Positions 33,801 through 41,911 of a stretch of 64,000 nt of DNA are shown here, in pieces. Below the pieces are notes generated by a model. It ran no database searches. It worked only from the letters and a program-made list of their open reading frames with translations, and was not told where the DNA came from. Location: positions 1 to 64,000 of the forward strand of contig NZ_JABUOU010000005.1 of NCBI RefSeq assembly GCF_013344475.1. Reading direction: 5' to 3'. A program made the translations under genes and the position numbers. This DNA is from Martelella limonii. Its GTDB lineage: Bacteria > Pseudomonadota > Alphaproteobacteria > Rhizobiales > Rhizobiaceae. Positions within the stretch are counted from its first letter, which is position 1; each line of letters begins with the position of its first letter.

Positions 33801-34908
33801 TTGCGGAAGGGCGGGGGGCGCTGACAGCCGTGAACGTGACGGGAACGCCGATGGTTGCCCCTGCGCCGGATCGTTGCTGCAGCGCCCGGGTTATGTCAAT
33901 GCCGCTAACTTCCATATGTTCGACATCGCGCAGGAATTGCGACTGGAGCGCCCGCGCCCGGCCGGCGAAGCCCGCGTCGGCGGACCGATCCACTTCAAGC
34001 AGGATCGTCGTGCCGAAATTGCCGATCGTGCGCTCGGCATCGGGAAGACACTGGAACCGGCCGGAATGCAGCAGGGTGATCGCGAAATCCTCGCTTCCCG
34101 AGGCGCGCGCAAGCACTTCGGAATAAGCCGCGCAGGCGAGCAGGCTTGGCGTGAGCCGGCGGGCCGCGCAGATGCGCATCAGCTTTTGCCACTGAGCCTT
34201 CGGAAGGGTGTGGGCGATATGGCGGAATGTCGGCCGTGCACCCGGCTGAAGCCGAGGGCTCAGTGGCAAAGCGGGCGGGCCGGGGAAGGTTTGAAGGCGC
34301 TGATGCCAGTAGGACCATGCGCGTTCCCGGCGCGCGCCGGCGCGCCGTTCGCGCTGATCTTCGACATAGGCGGGAAAGCGCAGCGCGATCTCCGGCAGGT
34401 CCGTCTCGGGTTCACGGATCAGCGCGGTCAGTTCCTGCAGCAGGATGTGAAAGCTCCACCCGTCCATCATCCACAGCGCGAATGAAATATGCAGGCGCAG
34501 GCCGGCGTCGTCGCGGGTGGCGCGGATATCGAATTGCGGCCAGCGGTCCGGTGGCAGATCGCGCGCCTGCATCGCCGCGCGAAGTTGGCCGCGTCGCGCT
34601 TCGGCCTGTTCGGCGCCAAGGCCGCGCAGATCGATGCATTCGGGCCGATAGAAGGGTACGCTCGCCAGAATGCGCTGTTCGCCATTGTCGCAGATGACCG
34701 CGCGCAGCATTTCATGGCGCCTGATCAGGGCGTTGAGCGCAGTTTCGAGGGCCTGTGGGTCGTCGCCGGGCAGATCTGCTTCGCCGCAATAGCGCGCTGG
34801 TACGCTTAGTTCGAGCGAGCCGGATTGCCCGACCCAGTAGGCCTGCTGAATGCCCTCAAGCAGGAACTGCGCATCGACCCGTTCCCTCATGTTTTCGCGC
34901 TGGCCCAT
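30874..34908 (-). CDS. Non-ribosomal peptide synthetase Cy-A-PCP-TE, predicted cysteine-specific
   Basis: This 1344-residue NRPS starts at ATG 34908 behind GGGGAGG. Residues 15-445 form a heterocyclisation-type condensation domain (QQAYWVGQ, MMDGWSF, PVTFTAV, PQVHLDHQ, NWDYAAEIFP). The DxxxxDxxS motif reads A144xxxxD149xxS152, so the first Asp is replaced. The adenylation domain (about 470-985) has IFTSGSTGIPKG. The ten pocket residues I align are D660 L661 Y664 N703 M728 S730 L754 I762 W763 K950, one change from the known cysteine code DLYNLSLIWK. The PCP has S1009 in LGGSSF. The thioesterase has S1142 (GWSLGG), D1166 and H1291. It should load cysteine, couple it to an upstream acyl chain and release the product. 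Confidence 0.88.
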   Translation of the reverse strand: MGQRENMRERVDAQFLLEGIQQAYWVGQSGSLELSVPARYCGEADLPGDDPQALETALNALIRRHEMLRAVICDNGEQRILASVPFYRPECIDLRGLGAEQAEARRGQLRAAMQARDLPPDRWPQFDIRATRDDAGLRLHISFALWMMDGWSFHILLQELTALIREPETDLPEIALRFPAYVEDQRERRAGARRERAWSYWHQRLQTFPGPPALPLSPRLQPGARPTFRHIAHTLPKAQWQKLMRICAARRLTPSLLACAAYSEVLARASGSEDFAITLLHSGRFQCLPDAERTIGNFGTTILLEVDRSADAGFAGRARALQSQFLRDVEHMEVSGIDITRALQQRSGAGATIGVPVTFTAVSAPRPSATEPAPAAIRHQVSHLQVPQVHLDHQLHFGPDGSAIFNWDYAAEIFPTGFVEKLSEAHLALMTALAEDEALWDQDDPLARTRPDPAPAAPPALEPQRLEAMFEHQAVSHPEKTAIISPTGSISYARLRGRALAVARALSDSRTAPGTLVAVVLDKGWEQVAAVLGILYAGAAYVPVDPDLPDERRALLMKSSGARIALTRKELEARLLWPEALQTIPVDGLDEPAEAAPVQTTTAFKATDLAYVIFTSGSTGIPKGVMIDHRGAWNTIIDLNDRFALKASDRVLALSSLSFDLSVYDIFGTLAAGATIVMPDRDGTRDPAHWQKLVRDHAVTIWNSVPALMQLAGEDAREPALSSLRLVMLSGDWIPLSLPPQIRIAAPAADICSLGGATEASIWSVLYPITNMDPEWRSIPYGHAMDYQSIHVLDKELRLCPPWVSGDLYIGGIGVALGYWQDPEKTAANFIIHPRTGERLYRTGDMGRYLADGEIEFLGRTDFQVKIQGYRVECAEVEAALLAMPEVAGAIVSAASDSTGTRHLVAYIVARSATPDIKALRERLRATLPAYMVPAFFMILDRLPLSDNGKVIRTALPAPDFAATIRNTRPYAAPHAGLETEIAALWQDLLAIAGPIGRDDNFFALGGSSFAGMRLMARLEKRCGTPVSFAMLMSHPTIAALAGAIATGDGGAADDALIVPIRSGNDAIPPLFCIHPIGGNVMCYALLAQFLPGERAIYGVRAPGLTSREETPLSSIAAMAERYLDEIRAIRPDGRFHLAGWSLGGLVAQEMARRLDGSPGLLAMIDSVVPDTAPVCDRKRFLHFAADIEAIAGLSPHRWNESEIAFPLGDRIAVLSDRLEEAGVASEAARLETVYRVFEAGSTALERHRPSHSSAPALLFAARLQEGFDRVCREWRELMPQMEIVGLDGDHYSIMRQPCIEAIARRIAQVMEQKDKADAMEAAGNRRDRSPGPIAGATSTASDR

Positions 34909-34970
34909 GCGTCCTCCCCATGTGCGCCCGCCCTGGCTTGCCGGATCGGAGCCTAGACTTGCCTTGTATT

Positions 34971-34986
34971 AATATACTAGTGTAAT
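34971..34986. promoter_or_regulatory. Operator copy 1 (AATATACTAGTGTAAT), NRPS/monooxygenase divergent promoter
   Basis: This is a member of the eight-copy ATTATAYTARTRTAAY family, with central palindrome ACTAGT. It lies 63 bp upstream of the NRPS ATG and 50 bp upstream of the monooxygenase ATG, so it can control both. Confidence 0.7.
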
Positions 34987-35035
34987 TTAGCTTTCAAGTT
35001 TAAGCGAGTTTGCCGTTCAACGGGAGGATAGGCGG

Positions 35036-36550
35036 ATGAACGACGATATCGGCAATGACGGCTGGAGTGCCGGGCCGGCCTCCTCGCGACAGGGTGCGCA
35101 GGCCCATGATGCGGCGGTGCGGTCAGCGCTGGCGCTTCGGGGCGGGTTTCCGGATGACTGGGTCGTACCCCGGAAAGGCATCGATCACGACGTCGTCATC
35201 GTCGGGGGCGGCCAATCGGGCGTGGCGATCGCCCTTGCGCTCAAGCGGGCGGGGATCACACGCGTGAGCGTCATCGACGCCGCGCGCAGCGGCGAGGAGG
35301 GGATTTGGCGCACGACGGCGCGCATGAAATCTCTCCGCTCTCCCAAGCAGCTCCCCGGGCCGGAACTGGATGTGCCTGAAATGAGCTTCCGTGCCTGGTA
35401 CGCCGCCCGCACCGGCGATGAGGCCTATGATGCGCTGCAATCCATACCGCGGCTGGTATGGGCGCAGTATCTCGACTGGTTCAGGATTATCGCGGGCGTG
35501 ACGGTGCGTTATCAAACGCGGCTTGATAGGGTCGAAAGCAGCGAAAACGGCCTGCGTCTCGCCTTGTCGGTTGAAGGCGAAGAACGCATCGAGACGTGCC
35601 GAAAAGTGGTCCTCGCCACCGGCTTTCTGGGCGGCGGTTGCGCGCGCATTCCCGACTGGATCAAAAATGAGCTTTCGCCCGAACGGTATGCCCATGCCGA
35701 TAATGTGATCGATTTCACTGCTTTGAAAGGGCGCAGGCTGGCCGTTTTCGGCGCCGCCTCTTCGGCCTTCGACGCCGCTGCGGTAGCGCTTGAGACCGGC
35801 GTCCATTCGGTGCACATGTTCTGCCGGCAGGATGATCTGGAGCGCTATTCGCGCATGCGGGTTCTCTATTATCCAGGATCGGTCGAGCACTTTCCGCGCC
35901 TGCCCGACCGACACCGGTGGCACATCATGAATGCGCTCTGCTGCCGTGCCCAAGGCCCGGTACCAGAAACGGTGCGCCGCGCCGCGCAGTTTCAGAATTT
36001 TCATCTCCATCTGGGCGCTCGCGATGCCGTGCCGGTGTTTGACGGCCGTTCAATCGCGATCGGGGACCTCACATTCGACTATGTCATTGCGGGCACGGGT
36101 TATGGCGTTGATCTCGCCGCGCGACCGGAACTCGCCAGCGTTTCTGACGGGATTGCCTTGTGGGGGGATCGCTATCAGCCGCCCAAGGAGGAACGGAACG
36201 AGGAGCTCGCGCGGTATCCTTATCTCACGCCGGGATTCGGCCTGACGGCGAAAGGGCCGGACCGGCGCGTCGAGGACATTCACCTCTTCAACGCGGCGGC
36301 GATGCTGAGCAACGGCCGCAATCCCGCGGAGGTCAGCGGGTTCCGGCACGGGATACCGCAATTGGTGTCGGCGATCGGCGCTGATCTTTACACGACCGAC
36401 GCCGAAATGCACGTGAAGCGGGCGTTGACGCCGGTCGAGCCTATCCTGAGCGCAGACGAATACAGGCACAGCATCTGGACCGAGCGCGCGCCGGCGGTCT
36501 CGCGGAAAGACCGCGCCATGCAGCCCGTCCGGCAAGATGACGCCTGTTGA
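35036..36550 (+). CDS. FAD/NAD(P)H-dependent monooxygenase (CzcO/SidA-like)
   Basis: ATG 35036 follows GGGAGGATAGGCGG. The 504-residue protein has an FAD Rossmann motif (DVVIVGGGQSGVAIALALKRAG, about 53-74) and a second dinucleotide motif, LAVFGAASSAFDAAAVALETG, for NAD(P)H. CRKVVLATGFLGGG and FDYVIAGTGYGVDLA are the usual ATG-type FMO motifs. An N- or S-oxygenation, or a carbon hydroxylation, is possible. It diverges from the cysteine-specific NRPS across a shared operator and is followed by a free-standing PCP gene, so a carrier-bound aminoacyl group is a reasonable substrate. Confidence 0.82.
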   Translation: MNDDIGNDGWSAGPASSRQGAQAHDAAVRSALALRGGFPDDWVVPRKGIDHDVVIVGGGQSGVAIALALKRAGITRVSVIDAARSGEEGIWRTTARMKSLRSPKQLPGPELDVPEMSFRAWYAARTGDEAYDALQSIPRLVWAQYLDWFRIIAGVTVRYQTRLDRVESSENGLRLALSVEGEERIETCRKVVLATGFLGGGCARIPDWIKNELSPERYAHADNVIDFTALKGRRLAVFGAASSAFDAAAVALETGVHSVHMFCRQDDLERYSRMRVLYYPGSVEHFPRLPDRHRWHIMNALCCRAQGPVPETVRRAAQFQNFHLHLGARDAVPVFDGRSIAIGDLTFDYVIAGTGYGVDLAARPELASVSDGIALWGDRYQPPKEERNEELARYPYLTPGFGLTAKGPDRRVEDIHLFNAAAMLSNGRNPAEVSGFRHGIPQLVSAIGADLYTTDAEMHVKRALTPVEPILSADEYRHSIWTERAPAVSRKDRAMQPVRQDDAC

Positions 36551-36639
36551 TATCGGAAGTCCGGAAAGGACGCGCGCCGGTTGTTCTCGGACGGGTGAAC
36601 CAGGGCTGGGTTTTGTTTTAGATTCAAGAAAGGGAGACT

Positions 36640-36906
36640 ATGATGAGCGAACCAACGGTGATTGACGAGGCCGGCCTTCAGGCGCGGATACGCGACATCG
36701 CCGGCGTTCTTCTGCGGGCCGAAACGCCTGCCGCCGAAGACCATTTTCTGGCGCTTGGGGGCGATTCCCTGCTCGCGACGGTCTTTGCCCGCAAGGTCGA
36801 GGTCGAATGCGGGCCGCGCCCGTCGCTTGAGGAGATATTCACGCTGTCCTTTGCCGAAATGGCCGAGGCGCTTGCGGGGCGCCAGGACGGCGCCGCGCGG
36901 CCGTAG
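36640..36906 (+). CDS. Free-standing peptidyl/acyl carrier protein
   Basis: An 88-residue single carrier domain starts at ATG 36640 (or 36643) after AAGGGAG. The phosphopantetheine site is S43 in FLALGGDSLLATVFA, with the GGDS form typical of peptidyl carriers. It follows the flavin monooxygenase by 89 nt on the same strand. No dedicated adenylation enzyme lies beside it, so it must be charged by the NRPS A domain, by the FAAL, or by transfer from another carrier. Confidence 0.85.
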   Translation: MMSEPTVIDEAGLQARIRDIAGVLLRAETPAAEDHFLALGGDSLLATVFARKVEVECGPRPSLEEIFTLSFAEMAEALAGRQDGAARP

Positions 36907-36907
36907 C

Positions 36908-36927
36908 GGCCCGGCAGCAGCCGGGCC
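36908..36927. terminator. Perfect hairpin between the PCP and FAH genes
   Basis: GGCCCGGC and GCCGGGCC form an 8-bp stem with an AGCA loop right after the PCP stop codon, between convergent genes. It is symmetric, so it could serve both strands, but has no T-tract. Confidence 0.45.
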
Positions 36928-36947
36928 TCGGTAACTGGCGGTCTTTA

Positions 36948-37787
36948 TCAGGTGTCGGCGCGCACCTGCTGGCGCTGGCCGCCGAGGCCCTCGATGCCGA
37001 GTTCGACCGTGTCGCCGGCTTTCAGATAGCGCGGCGGCTTCAGTCCCTGACCCACGCCGGGCGGAGTGCCGGTCGAAATGATGTCGCCCGGGTGCAGCGT
37101 CATGAAGTCGGACAGATAGCTCACCACATGGGCGACGCCGTAGACCATCGTGGCCGACGAGCCATCCTGCATCGTCTCGCCATTGACCTTCAGCCACATC
37201 TTCAGGTTCTGCGGGTCGGCAATCTCGTCGCGCGTGACCAGCCAGGGACCGACAGGGCCGAACGTGTCGCAGGACTTGCCCTTGGTCCACTGGCCGGACC
37301 GCCGGGTCTGGAAGTCGCGCTCGGAGACGTCGTTGATCACGCAGTAGCCGGCAACGTGTTCGAGCGCCTCATCGCGGGAGACGTGCTTGGCGCGCTTGCC
37401 GATGACGACGCCGAGTTCGACCTCCCAATCCGTCGCGGTGGCGTTGCGCGGGATGACGATGTCATCATCGGGCCCGACGATCGCCGAGGTGGCCTTCATA
37501 AAGATCACCGGCTCCGGCGGTACCTCCATGCCGGATTCGGCGGCGTGGTCGGCGAAATTAAGGCCGATGCAGATGAATTTGCCGGTGCCCGAAACACAGG
37601 GGCCGAGGCGTGATGCTGCCTCCGCCATGGGCAGCGCCTCGGGATCAAGGTCTTTCGTCCATGAAAGGTCTTCAAGCCATTTGCCGGCAATGTCATCGAC
37701 GATCCCCGAAAGGTCGCGAATGTTTCCGTCCTTGTCGAGCAGCCCGGGGCGTTCCTCGCCAGCGGGTCCATAACGCAGCAGTTTCAA
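36948..37787 (-). CDS. Fumarylacetoacetate hydrolase family protein, probable 2,4-diketo-3-deoxy-L-fuconate hydrolase
   Basis: TTG 37787 with upstream GCGGAG gives the standard N-terminus (KLLRYGPAGEERPGLLD) and 279 residues. FAH-family metal ligands appear in DWEVELGVVIGKRA and CVINDVSERDFQ. The segment TFGPVGPWLVTRDEI and the C-terminal GDIISTGTPPGVG are typical of the subgroup acting on 2,4-diketo-3-deoxy sugar acids. In non-phosphorylative fucose or rhamnose breakdown this enzyme splits the diketo acid into pyruvate and lactate. It forms an operon with the SDR gene upstream (17 nt gap). Substrate assignment rests on the neighbouring pathway genes. Confidence 0.8.
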   Translation of the reverse strand: MKLLRYGPAGEERPGLLDKDGNIRDLSGIVDDIAGKWLEDLSWTKDLDPEALPMAEAASRLGPCVSGTGKFICIGLNFADHAAESGMEVPPEPVIFMKATSAIVGPDDDIVIPRNATATDWEVELGVVIGKRAKHVSRDEALEHVAGYCVINDVSERDFQTRRSGQWTKGKSCDTFGPVGPWLVTRDEIADPQNLKMWLKVNGETMQDGSSATMVYGVAHVVSYLSDFMTLHPGDIISTGTPPGVGQGLKPPRYLKAGDTVELGIEGLGGQRQQVRADT

Positions 37788-37804
37788 TAGAGTATCTCCG
37801 CAAA

Positions 37805-38551
37805 TCAGTAGGTGGTTCGACCGCCGGAAAGATCGAAGGCGGCGGCAGTGGTGAAGCTGTTTTCGCGCGAAACCAGCCATGCGACCATCGCTGCGGCCTC
37901 GTCGACCTCCAACAGGCGGCCACGGGGGATGCGCGAGCGCATATATTCGATATGCTCTTCGGTGAGCTGTTCGAGAATGCGGGTCTGTGCCGTCGCCGGC
38001 GTAATGCAGTTGACCGCAATATCGTATTGCGCAAGCTCCTTGCCGAGCGACTTCGTCATCCCCATTACCGCGGCTTTCGAGGCGGAATAGGCGGCAGCGT
38101 TGGGGTTGCCTTCCTTGCCAGCGACGGAGGCGATATTGACGATCCGTCCGTAATTGCGTGCCTTCATGCCCGGTACCACCGCGCGGTTGACGTAGAAGGT
38201 GCCGTTGACATTGATGTCGATGACTTTCTTCCACATCTCGATGTCATAATTGTCGAGAGGTGCGGCGGCGCCCGCGATGCCTGCGGAATTGACGAGGATC
38301 GATATCTTGCCGCTTGCCTTCTCAGTGGCGGCAGCAGCGGCTTCCACCGATGACCAGTCCGAAATGTCCGCGATCTGGACGGTTGCCGCCTCGCCTATTT
38401 CGGCGCGAGCCTGTTCCAGCCTGTCTTTATCGATATCCCACAGGGTGACCGTCGCACCGGATGCGACGATGCGTCGGGCCATGGCGAAGCCCAATCCCTG
38501 GGCGCCTCCGGTGACGACGGCGTGTTCGCCTTCAAGGTCGATCTTGTTCAT
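37805..38551 (-). CDS. SDR dehydrogenase, probable 2-keto-3-deoxy-L-fuconate dehydrogenase
   Basis: This 248-residue classical short-chain dehydrogenase has the NAD motif TGGAQGLGFAMA near residue 14, NSAGIAG, and the catalytic Ser-Tyr-Lys set in IASVAGKEGNPNAAAYSASKAA. The aspartate in LWDIDKDR after the second strand indicates NAD preference. Together with the FAH protein downstream it fits the oxidation of 2-keto-3-deoxy-L-fuconate to the diketo acid. An alternative is L-fucose dehydrogenase, but the aldo-keto reductase opposite fits that step better. The shared promoter carries operator copy 2. Confidence 0.8.
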   Translation of the reverse strand: MNKIDLEGEHAVVTGGAQGLGFAMARRIVASGATVTLWDIDKDRLEQARAEIGEAATVQIADISDWSSVEAAAAATEKASGKISILVNSAGIAGAAAPLDNYDIEMWKKVIDINVNGTFYVNRAVVPGMKARNYGRIVNIASVAGKEGNPNAAAYSASKAAVMGMTKSLGKELAQYDIAVNCITPATAQTRILEQLTEEHIEYMRSRIPRGRLLEVDEAAAMVAWLVSRENSFTTAAAFDLSGGRTTY

Positions 38552-38652
38552 AGGTTCGCTTCCTCCTCATTGTGTGCGCGACCGCCTCGAGACGCCATGT
38601 CCCGGCATTTTCCTGCATGGCGGATACGCTGATATATCCCTTGAATAGTCTA

Positions 38653-38668
38653 ATTATATTAGTGTAAC
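38653..38668. promoter_or_regulatory. Operator copy 2 (ATTATATTAGTGTAAC), SDR/AKR divergent promoter
   Basis: This copy lies between the divergently transcribed SDR (start 38551) and aldo-keto reductase (start 38720). It matches the 16-bp consensus at 15 of 16 positions of the copy at 42745. Confidence 0.72.
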
Positions 38669-38719
38669 AGTTTGGGCAAGGCCTGGTTTCACCGGGCGAA
38701 TTTCGCAAGGGAGGCGGCT

Positions 38720-39745
38720 TTGAAGGCGACTGACGAACGGAAGGTGGGACGGACGGATCTTAACATGACCAGGCTCGGCATGGGGTGCGCCTCGCTCGGC
38801 GGGCTGTTCGCCCCGGTGGATGCGCCGACATGTCTTGCGACGCTGCAGGCCGCCTGGGATTGCGGCATTCGTTATTTCGATGCCGCTCCGATGTACGGGC
38901 TCGGCCGGGCGGAACATATGCTCGGCTATTTCCTGCGCGAGCAAATCGGCGCGCGCCCGAGCATCGTCAGCACCAAGGTCGGGCGCCTGATGGCGCGGGA
39001 CCGCCCTGGCCGGGAACTGCCGCCCGAGGCCGACAAGAACCCCCTCGATCCGGGCTGGTGGAACGGGCTGCCCCTTCGGGAAGTGTTCGACTATTCCTAT
39101 GACGGCCTGATGCGCAGTTTCGACGACAGCCTCCAGCGCATGGGGCGCGCGGGCGTTGATATCCTTTACGTGCACGATATCGGCAAGCTGACCCATGCCG
39201 AGCTTGCGGAGCATCACTGGAGCGCATTGACCAAGGGCGGCGGCTTCCGTGCATTGTCCGATCTGCGTGACGCCGGCATCATCAAGGGCTTCGGTCTCGG
39301 CGTCAACGAGGCCGAGGTCGTGATGGCGGCCATGGATGAGGCGGAGCTGGATTGCACCCTGCTTGCAGGTCGCCATACCCTGCTCGACCAGAGCGCCGAT
39401 GCTCTGCTCGAACGCGCCGCCCGCGAGAATATGGCAATCGTGATCGGCGGCGTATTCAACTCGGGCATTCTCGCCTCGGCAGCCGGCGGCAATCTCAAAT
39501 TCGATTATCAGGATGCGCCCGAGGCGATCGTCAGAAAGGTCGGCGAGTTGCGGGCGGTGTGCGACGAGTTCGACGTCCCGCTTGCCGCCGCGGCCATACA
39601 GTATCCGTTCCGCCATGAAGCCGTAACCTCGGTGCTGATCGGCGCCAAGCACCCCGACAGGGTGAAGCAGAATGTCGACTGGTTCGAAATGGCATTGCCG
39701 GAGGAGCTGTGGCAGACGCTCGCGGCGCACGGATTGGCAGGGTAG
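38720..39745 (+). CDS. Aldo-keto reductase, probable L-fucose dehydrogenase (D-threo-aldose 1-dehydrogenase type)
   Basis: TTG 38720 is preceded by AAGGGAGG at a good distance and gives 341 residues. The AKR tetrad is visible: Asp and Tyr in YFDAAPMYGLG, Lys in VSTKVGR, His in DILYVHDIGK. Sequence blocks such as LPPEADKNPLDPGWWNGLP and RHTLLDQSADALL are typical of bacterial L-fucose/D-threo-aldose and pyridoxal 4-dehydrogenases. With the mutarotase and lactonase in this locus, oxidation of the sugar to its lactone is the likely reaction. The stop codon lies inside a perfect hairpin shared with the convergent dehydratase gene. Confidence 0.82.
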   Translation: MKATDERKVGRTDLNMTRLGMGCASLGGLFAPVDAPTCLATLQAAWDCGIRYFDAAPMYGLGRAEHMLGYFLREQIGARPSIVSTKVGRLMARDRPGRELPPEADKNPLDPGWWNGLPLREVFDYSYDGLMRSFDDSLQRMGRAGVDILYVHDIGKLTHAELAEHHWSALTKGGGFRALSDLRDAGIIKGFGLGVNEAEVVMAAMDEAELDCTLLAGRHTLLDQSADALLERAARENMAIVIGGVFNSGILASAAGGNLKFDYQDAPEAIVRKVGELRAVCDEFDVPLAAAAIQYPFRHEAVTSVLIGAKHPDRVKQNVDWFEMALPEELWQTLAAHGLAG

Positions 39746-39766
39746 GGGCGGCTGAGGCGCCCCTAC
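39742..39766. terminator. Perfect hairpin spanning both stop codons of convergent genes
   Basis: GTAGGGGCG and CGCCCCTAC form a 9-bp stem with a 7-nt loop. The arms contain the TAG of the aldo-keto reductase and, on the other strand, the TAG of the dehydratase. There is no T-tract. Confidence 0.45.
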
Positions 39767-41274
39767 ATGGTGGCGCCCAGGCTCCAAGGCACGAATTCAT
39801 TGTCGCCATAACCGAGCGTTTCCGATTTCGTCCTGCCGCCTGAGGCCACTCTGAGAATCTCGTTGAAGATCTCCTCGCCCTTGGCAGCGAGCGAGACGCC
39901 TTCCAGCACATCGCCGCAATTGACGTCCATATCGTCGTTCATCTGTTCGTAGATGAAGGAGTTGGAGGCGAGCTTGATCGACGGCGTCGGCTTGCAGCCA
40001 AAGGCGGAGCCCCGGCCGGTGGTGAAGCAGAGCACATTGGCGCCGCCGGCCACCTGGCCGGTCGCCGAAACCGGATCGTATCCGGGGGTGTCCATGAACA
40101 CCAGCCCGCGCTCGAGGATCGGCTCGGCATATTCGAGAACAGCGCGAAGATTGGTGCTGCCGCCCTTGGCCGCGGCGCCGAGCGATTTCTCGAGGATCGT
40201 GGTCAGGCCGCCGAGCTTGTTTCCGGGCGATGGATTGTTGTTCATTTCCATATCGTGGCGGGCCGTGTAGTCTTCCCACCAGCGGATCCGCTCGATCAGC
40301 TTTTCCCCGACCTCGCGGTTTTCCGCGCGCCGGGTCAAAAGGTGTTCCGCACCGTAAATTTCGGGCGTTTCGGAAAGAACGGCCGTACCGCCATGGGCAA
40401 CCAGCATGTCGACCGCCGCGCCCAGTGCCGGGTTTGCGCTGATGCCGGAATAGCCATCCGAGCCGCCGCATTGCAGCGCCAGAACGAGTTCGGAAACCGG
40501 TTGGGTAGTCCGCCGGGCGGCATTGACGGTCGGCAGCATGTCGATGATCGCCTTGACGCCGGCATCGACGGTTTTGCGCGTGCCTCCGGTTTCCTGGATG
40601 GTCATGGTGCGGAAGGTCTCGCTCTCCGTGATATCGTAGGATTTCATCCAGCGCGGAATCTGGAACGCCTCGCAGCCCAGTCCCACCATCAGCACGCCGC
40701 CGACATTCGGGTTGGTTGCAAAGCCCCATTGGGTGCGCTTGAGCACGTCGTAGGCCGGACCCTTCACATCGATGCCACAGCCCGTGCCGTGGACGAGTGA
40801 GATCACGCCGTCGACATTGGGATATTCATCGAGCACGCCGGACCGGTTGATTTCATCGGCTATGAAACGGGCGACGCTCGCCGAACAGTTCACCGAGGTC
40901 AGCGTCGCAATGTAATTGCGGGTGCCGACCCTGCCGTTGGCCCTCTGAAATCCCTCGAAGGTCGCGCGGGCGCTGTCATCGACAAAGCGTGTGGGATGCG
41001 TATTGGTGCCGAACTCATAACTGCGCTCGAAGGAATGGAGGTAGACATTGTGCTCGTGAACCCATGCGCCGGGGAGGATATCCTCGCGTGCAAAGCCGAT
41101 GGTCTGGCCGTATTTCACGATCGGTTCGTCCTTGCCGATCTTGCGTATGGCCATCTTGTGGCCGCGGGGAATATTGGCCAGCGCCGTAACGGCATGGGCC
41201 TCCTCTCCCTTCTTGAGCGGGTCCACGACCAGCAGGATATTGTCTGTGTCGGATAGTTTTATGAAACGTGTCAT
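39763..41274 (-). CDS. UxaA-family dehydratase, probable L-fuconate dehydratase
   Basis: This 503-residue protein has an N-terminal SAF domain (about 1-90) followed by the altronate/galactarate dehydratase core: GRVGTRNYIATLTSVNCSASVA, SLVHGTGCGIDVKGPAYDVL, GLGCEAFQIP, LQCGGSDGYSGISANPALGAAVD and MDTPGYDPVSATGQVAGGANVLCFTTGRGS. These Cys residues fit an iron-dependent hydro-lyase. In this neighbourhood dehydration of L-fuconate (or an isosteric acid) to the 2-keto-3-deoxy acid is most likely, replacing the enolase-superfamily fuconate dehydratase used by some other bacteria. Operator copy 3 lies upstream. Confidence 0.83.
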   Translation of the reverse strand: MTRFIKLSDTDNILLVVDPLKKGEEAHAVTALANIPRGHKMAIRKIGKDEPIVKYGQTIGFAREDILPGAWVHEHNVYLHSFERSYEFGTNTHPTRFVDDSARATFEGFQRANGRVGTRNYIATLTSVNCSASVARFIADEINRSGVLDEYPNVDGVISLVHGTGCGIDVKGPAYDVLKRTQWGFATNPNVGGVLMVGLGCEAFQIPRWMKSYDITESETFRTMTIQETGGTRKTVDAGVKAIIDMLPTVNAARRTTQPVSELVLALQCGGSDGYSGISANPALGAAVDMLVAHGGTAVLSETPEIYGAEHLLTRRAENREVGEKLIERIRWWEDYTARHDMEMNNNPSPGNKLGGLTTILEKSLGAAAKGGSTNLRAVLEYAEPILERGLVFMDTPGYDPVSATGQVAGGANVLCFTTGRGSAFGCKPTPSIKLASNSFIYEQMNDDMDVNCGDVLEGVSLAAKGEEIFNEILRVASGGRTKSETLGYGDNEFVPWSLGATM

Positions 41275-41322
41275 TTGCCAACTCTGAAAGACCGCGGATT
41301 CGTCATCCGGTAAAATCGAATT

Positions 41323-41338
41323 TGTATACTAATATAAC
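41323..41338. promoter_or_regulatory. Operator copy 3 (TGTATACTAATATAAC), dehydratase promoter
   Basis: This copy lies about 50 bp upstream of the dehydratase ATG and reads as the consensus on the opposite strand. The rest of the 41339-41555 spacer contains no recognised element. Confidence 0.65.
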
Positions 41339-41555
41339 AATGGCATCCTAAGCAAGTGCGAGCCTTGTCGCATCAGCAAATCACGCCGAGATACAACGGA
41401 GAGGAGCGGATGCGGAGTCCGCTGGCGCGGTGGGCGCAATGGCGCGCCGGAGCATTCTCCGCTGATGTGGAGGTTATCTATCTGTTTGTTTTTGCGCCTT
41501 TAGCGGAGGGTGGCGTTTCGGCCTGACCGCTGAAAGCCTGCGTGGCTGGATCGGT

Positions 41556-41885
41556 TCAGGAGAGGTGGAAGACTTCTTCCATGGACGCCCACCACTCGCC
41601 GGAGGCGCGGGTAGCAAGCGGCGCCTGCATCGGGTCGCACAGTTCCCACCATTTCTTCATGGCGGCCGATTCGGCCATTCGGGCCGCATCGGCGGCGAAG
41701 TCGTTGCCATGATATTCCCAGTAGGCGAACAGAAGGTTCTCGGGCTCGCGCAGGAAGATCGAATAGTTGCGGATATTGGCCTTGCCGAGCAAGTCGAGAA
41801 TTTCCGGCCAGACGGCGGCGTGAACGCGCTTGTATTCCGCGATCGCCTCGGGTTTCACGCCGATGCAGTGAGCCATTCTTTGCAT
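41556..41885 (-). CDS. L-fucose/L-rhamnose mutarotase (RhaM/FucU-like)
   Basis: This 109-residue dimeric ferredoxin-like-fold protein has the family signature YKRVHAAVWPEILDLLGKANIRNYSIFLR and the C-terminal WWELCDPMQAPL with EEVFHL. It interconverts alpha and beta anomers of 6-deoxyhexoses so that the dehydrogenase receives the right form. It is downstream of the GntR gene on the same strand with a 26-nt gap, so regulator and mutarotase are probably co-transcribed. Confidence 0.85.
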   Translation of the reverse strand: MQRMAHCIGVKPEAIAEYKRVHAAVWPEILDLLGKANIRNYSIFLREPENLLFAYWEYHGNDFAADAARMAESAAMKKWWELCDPMQAPLATRASGEWWASMEEVFHLS

Positions 41886-41911
41886 ACGGTCGCTCCTCTT
41901 CGCTGTAGGAA

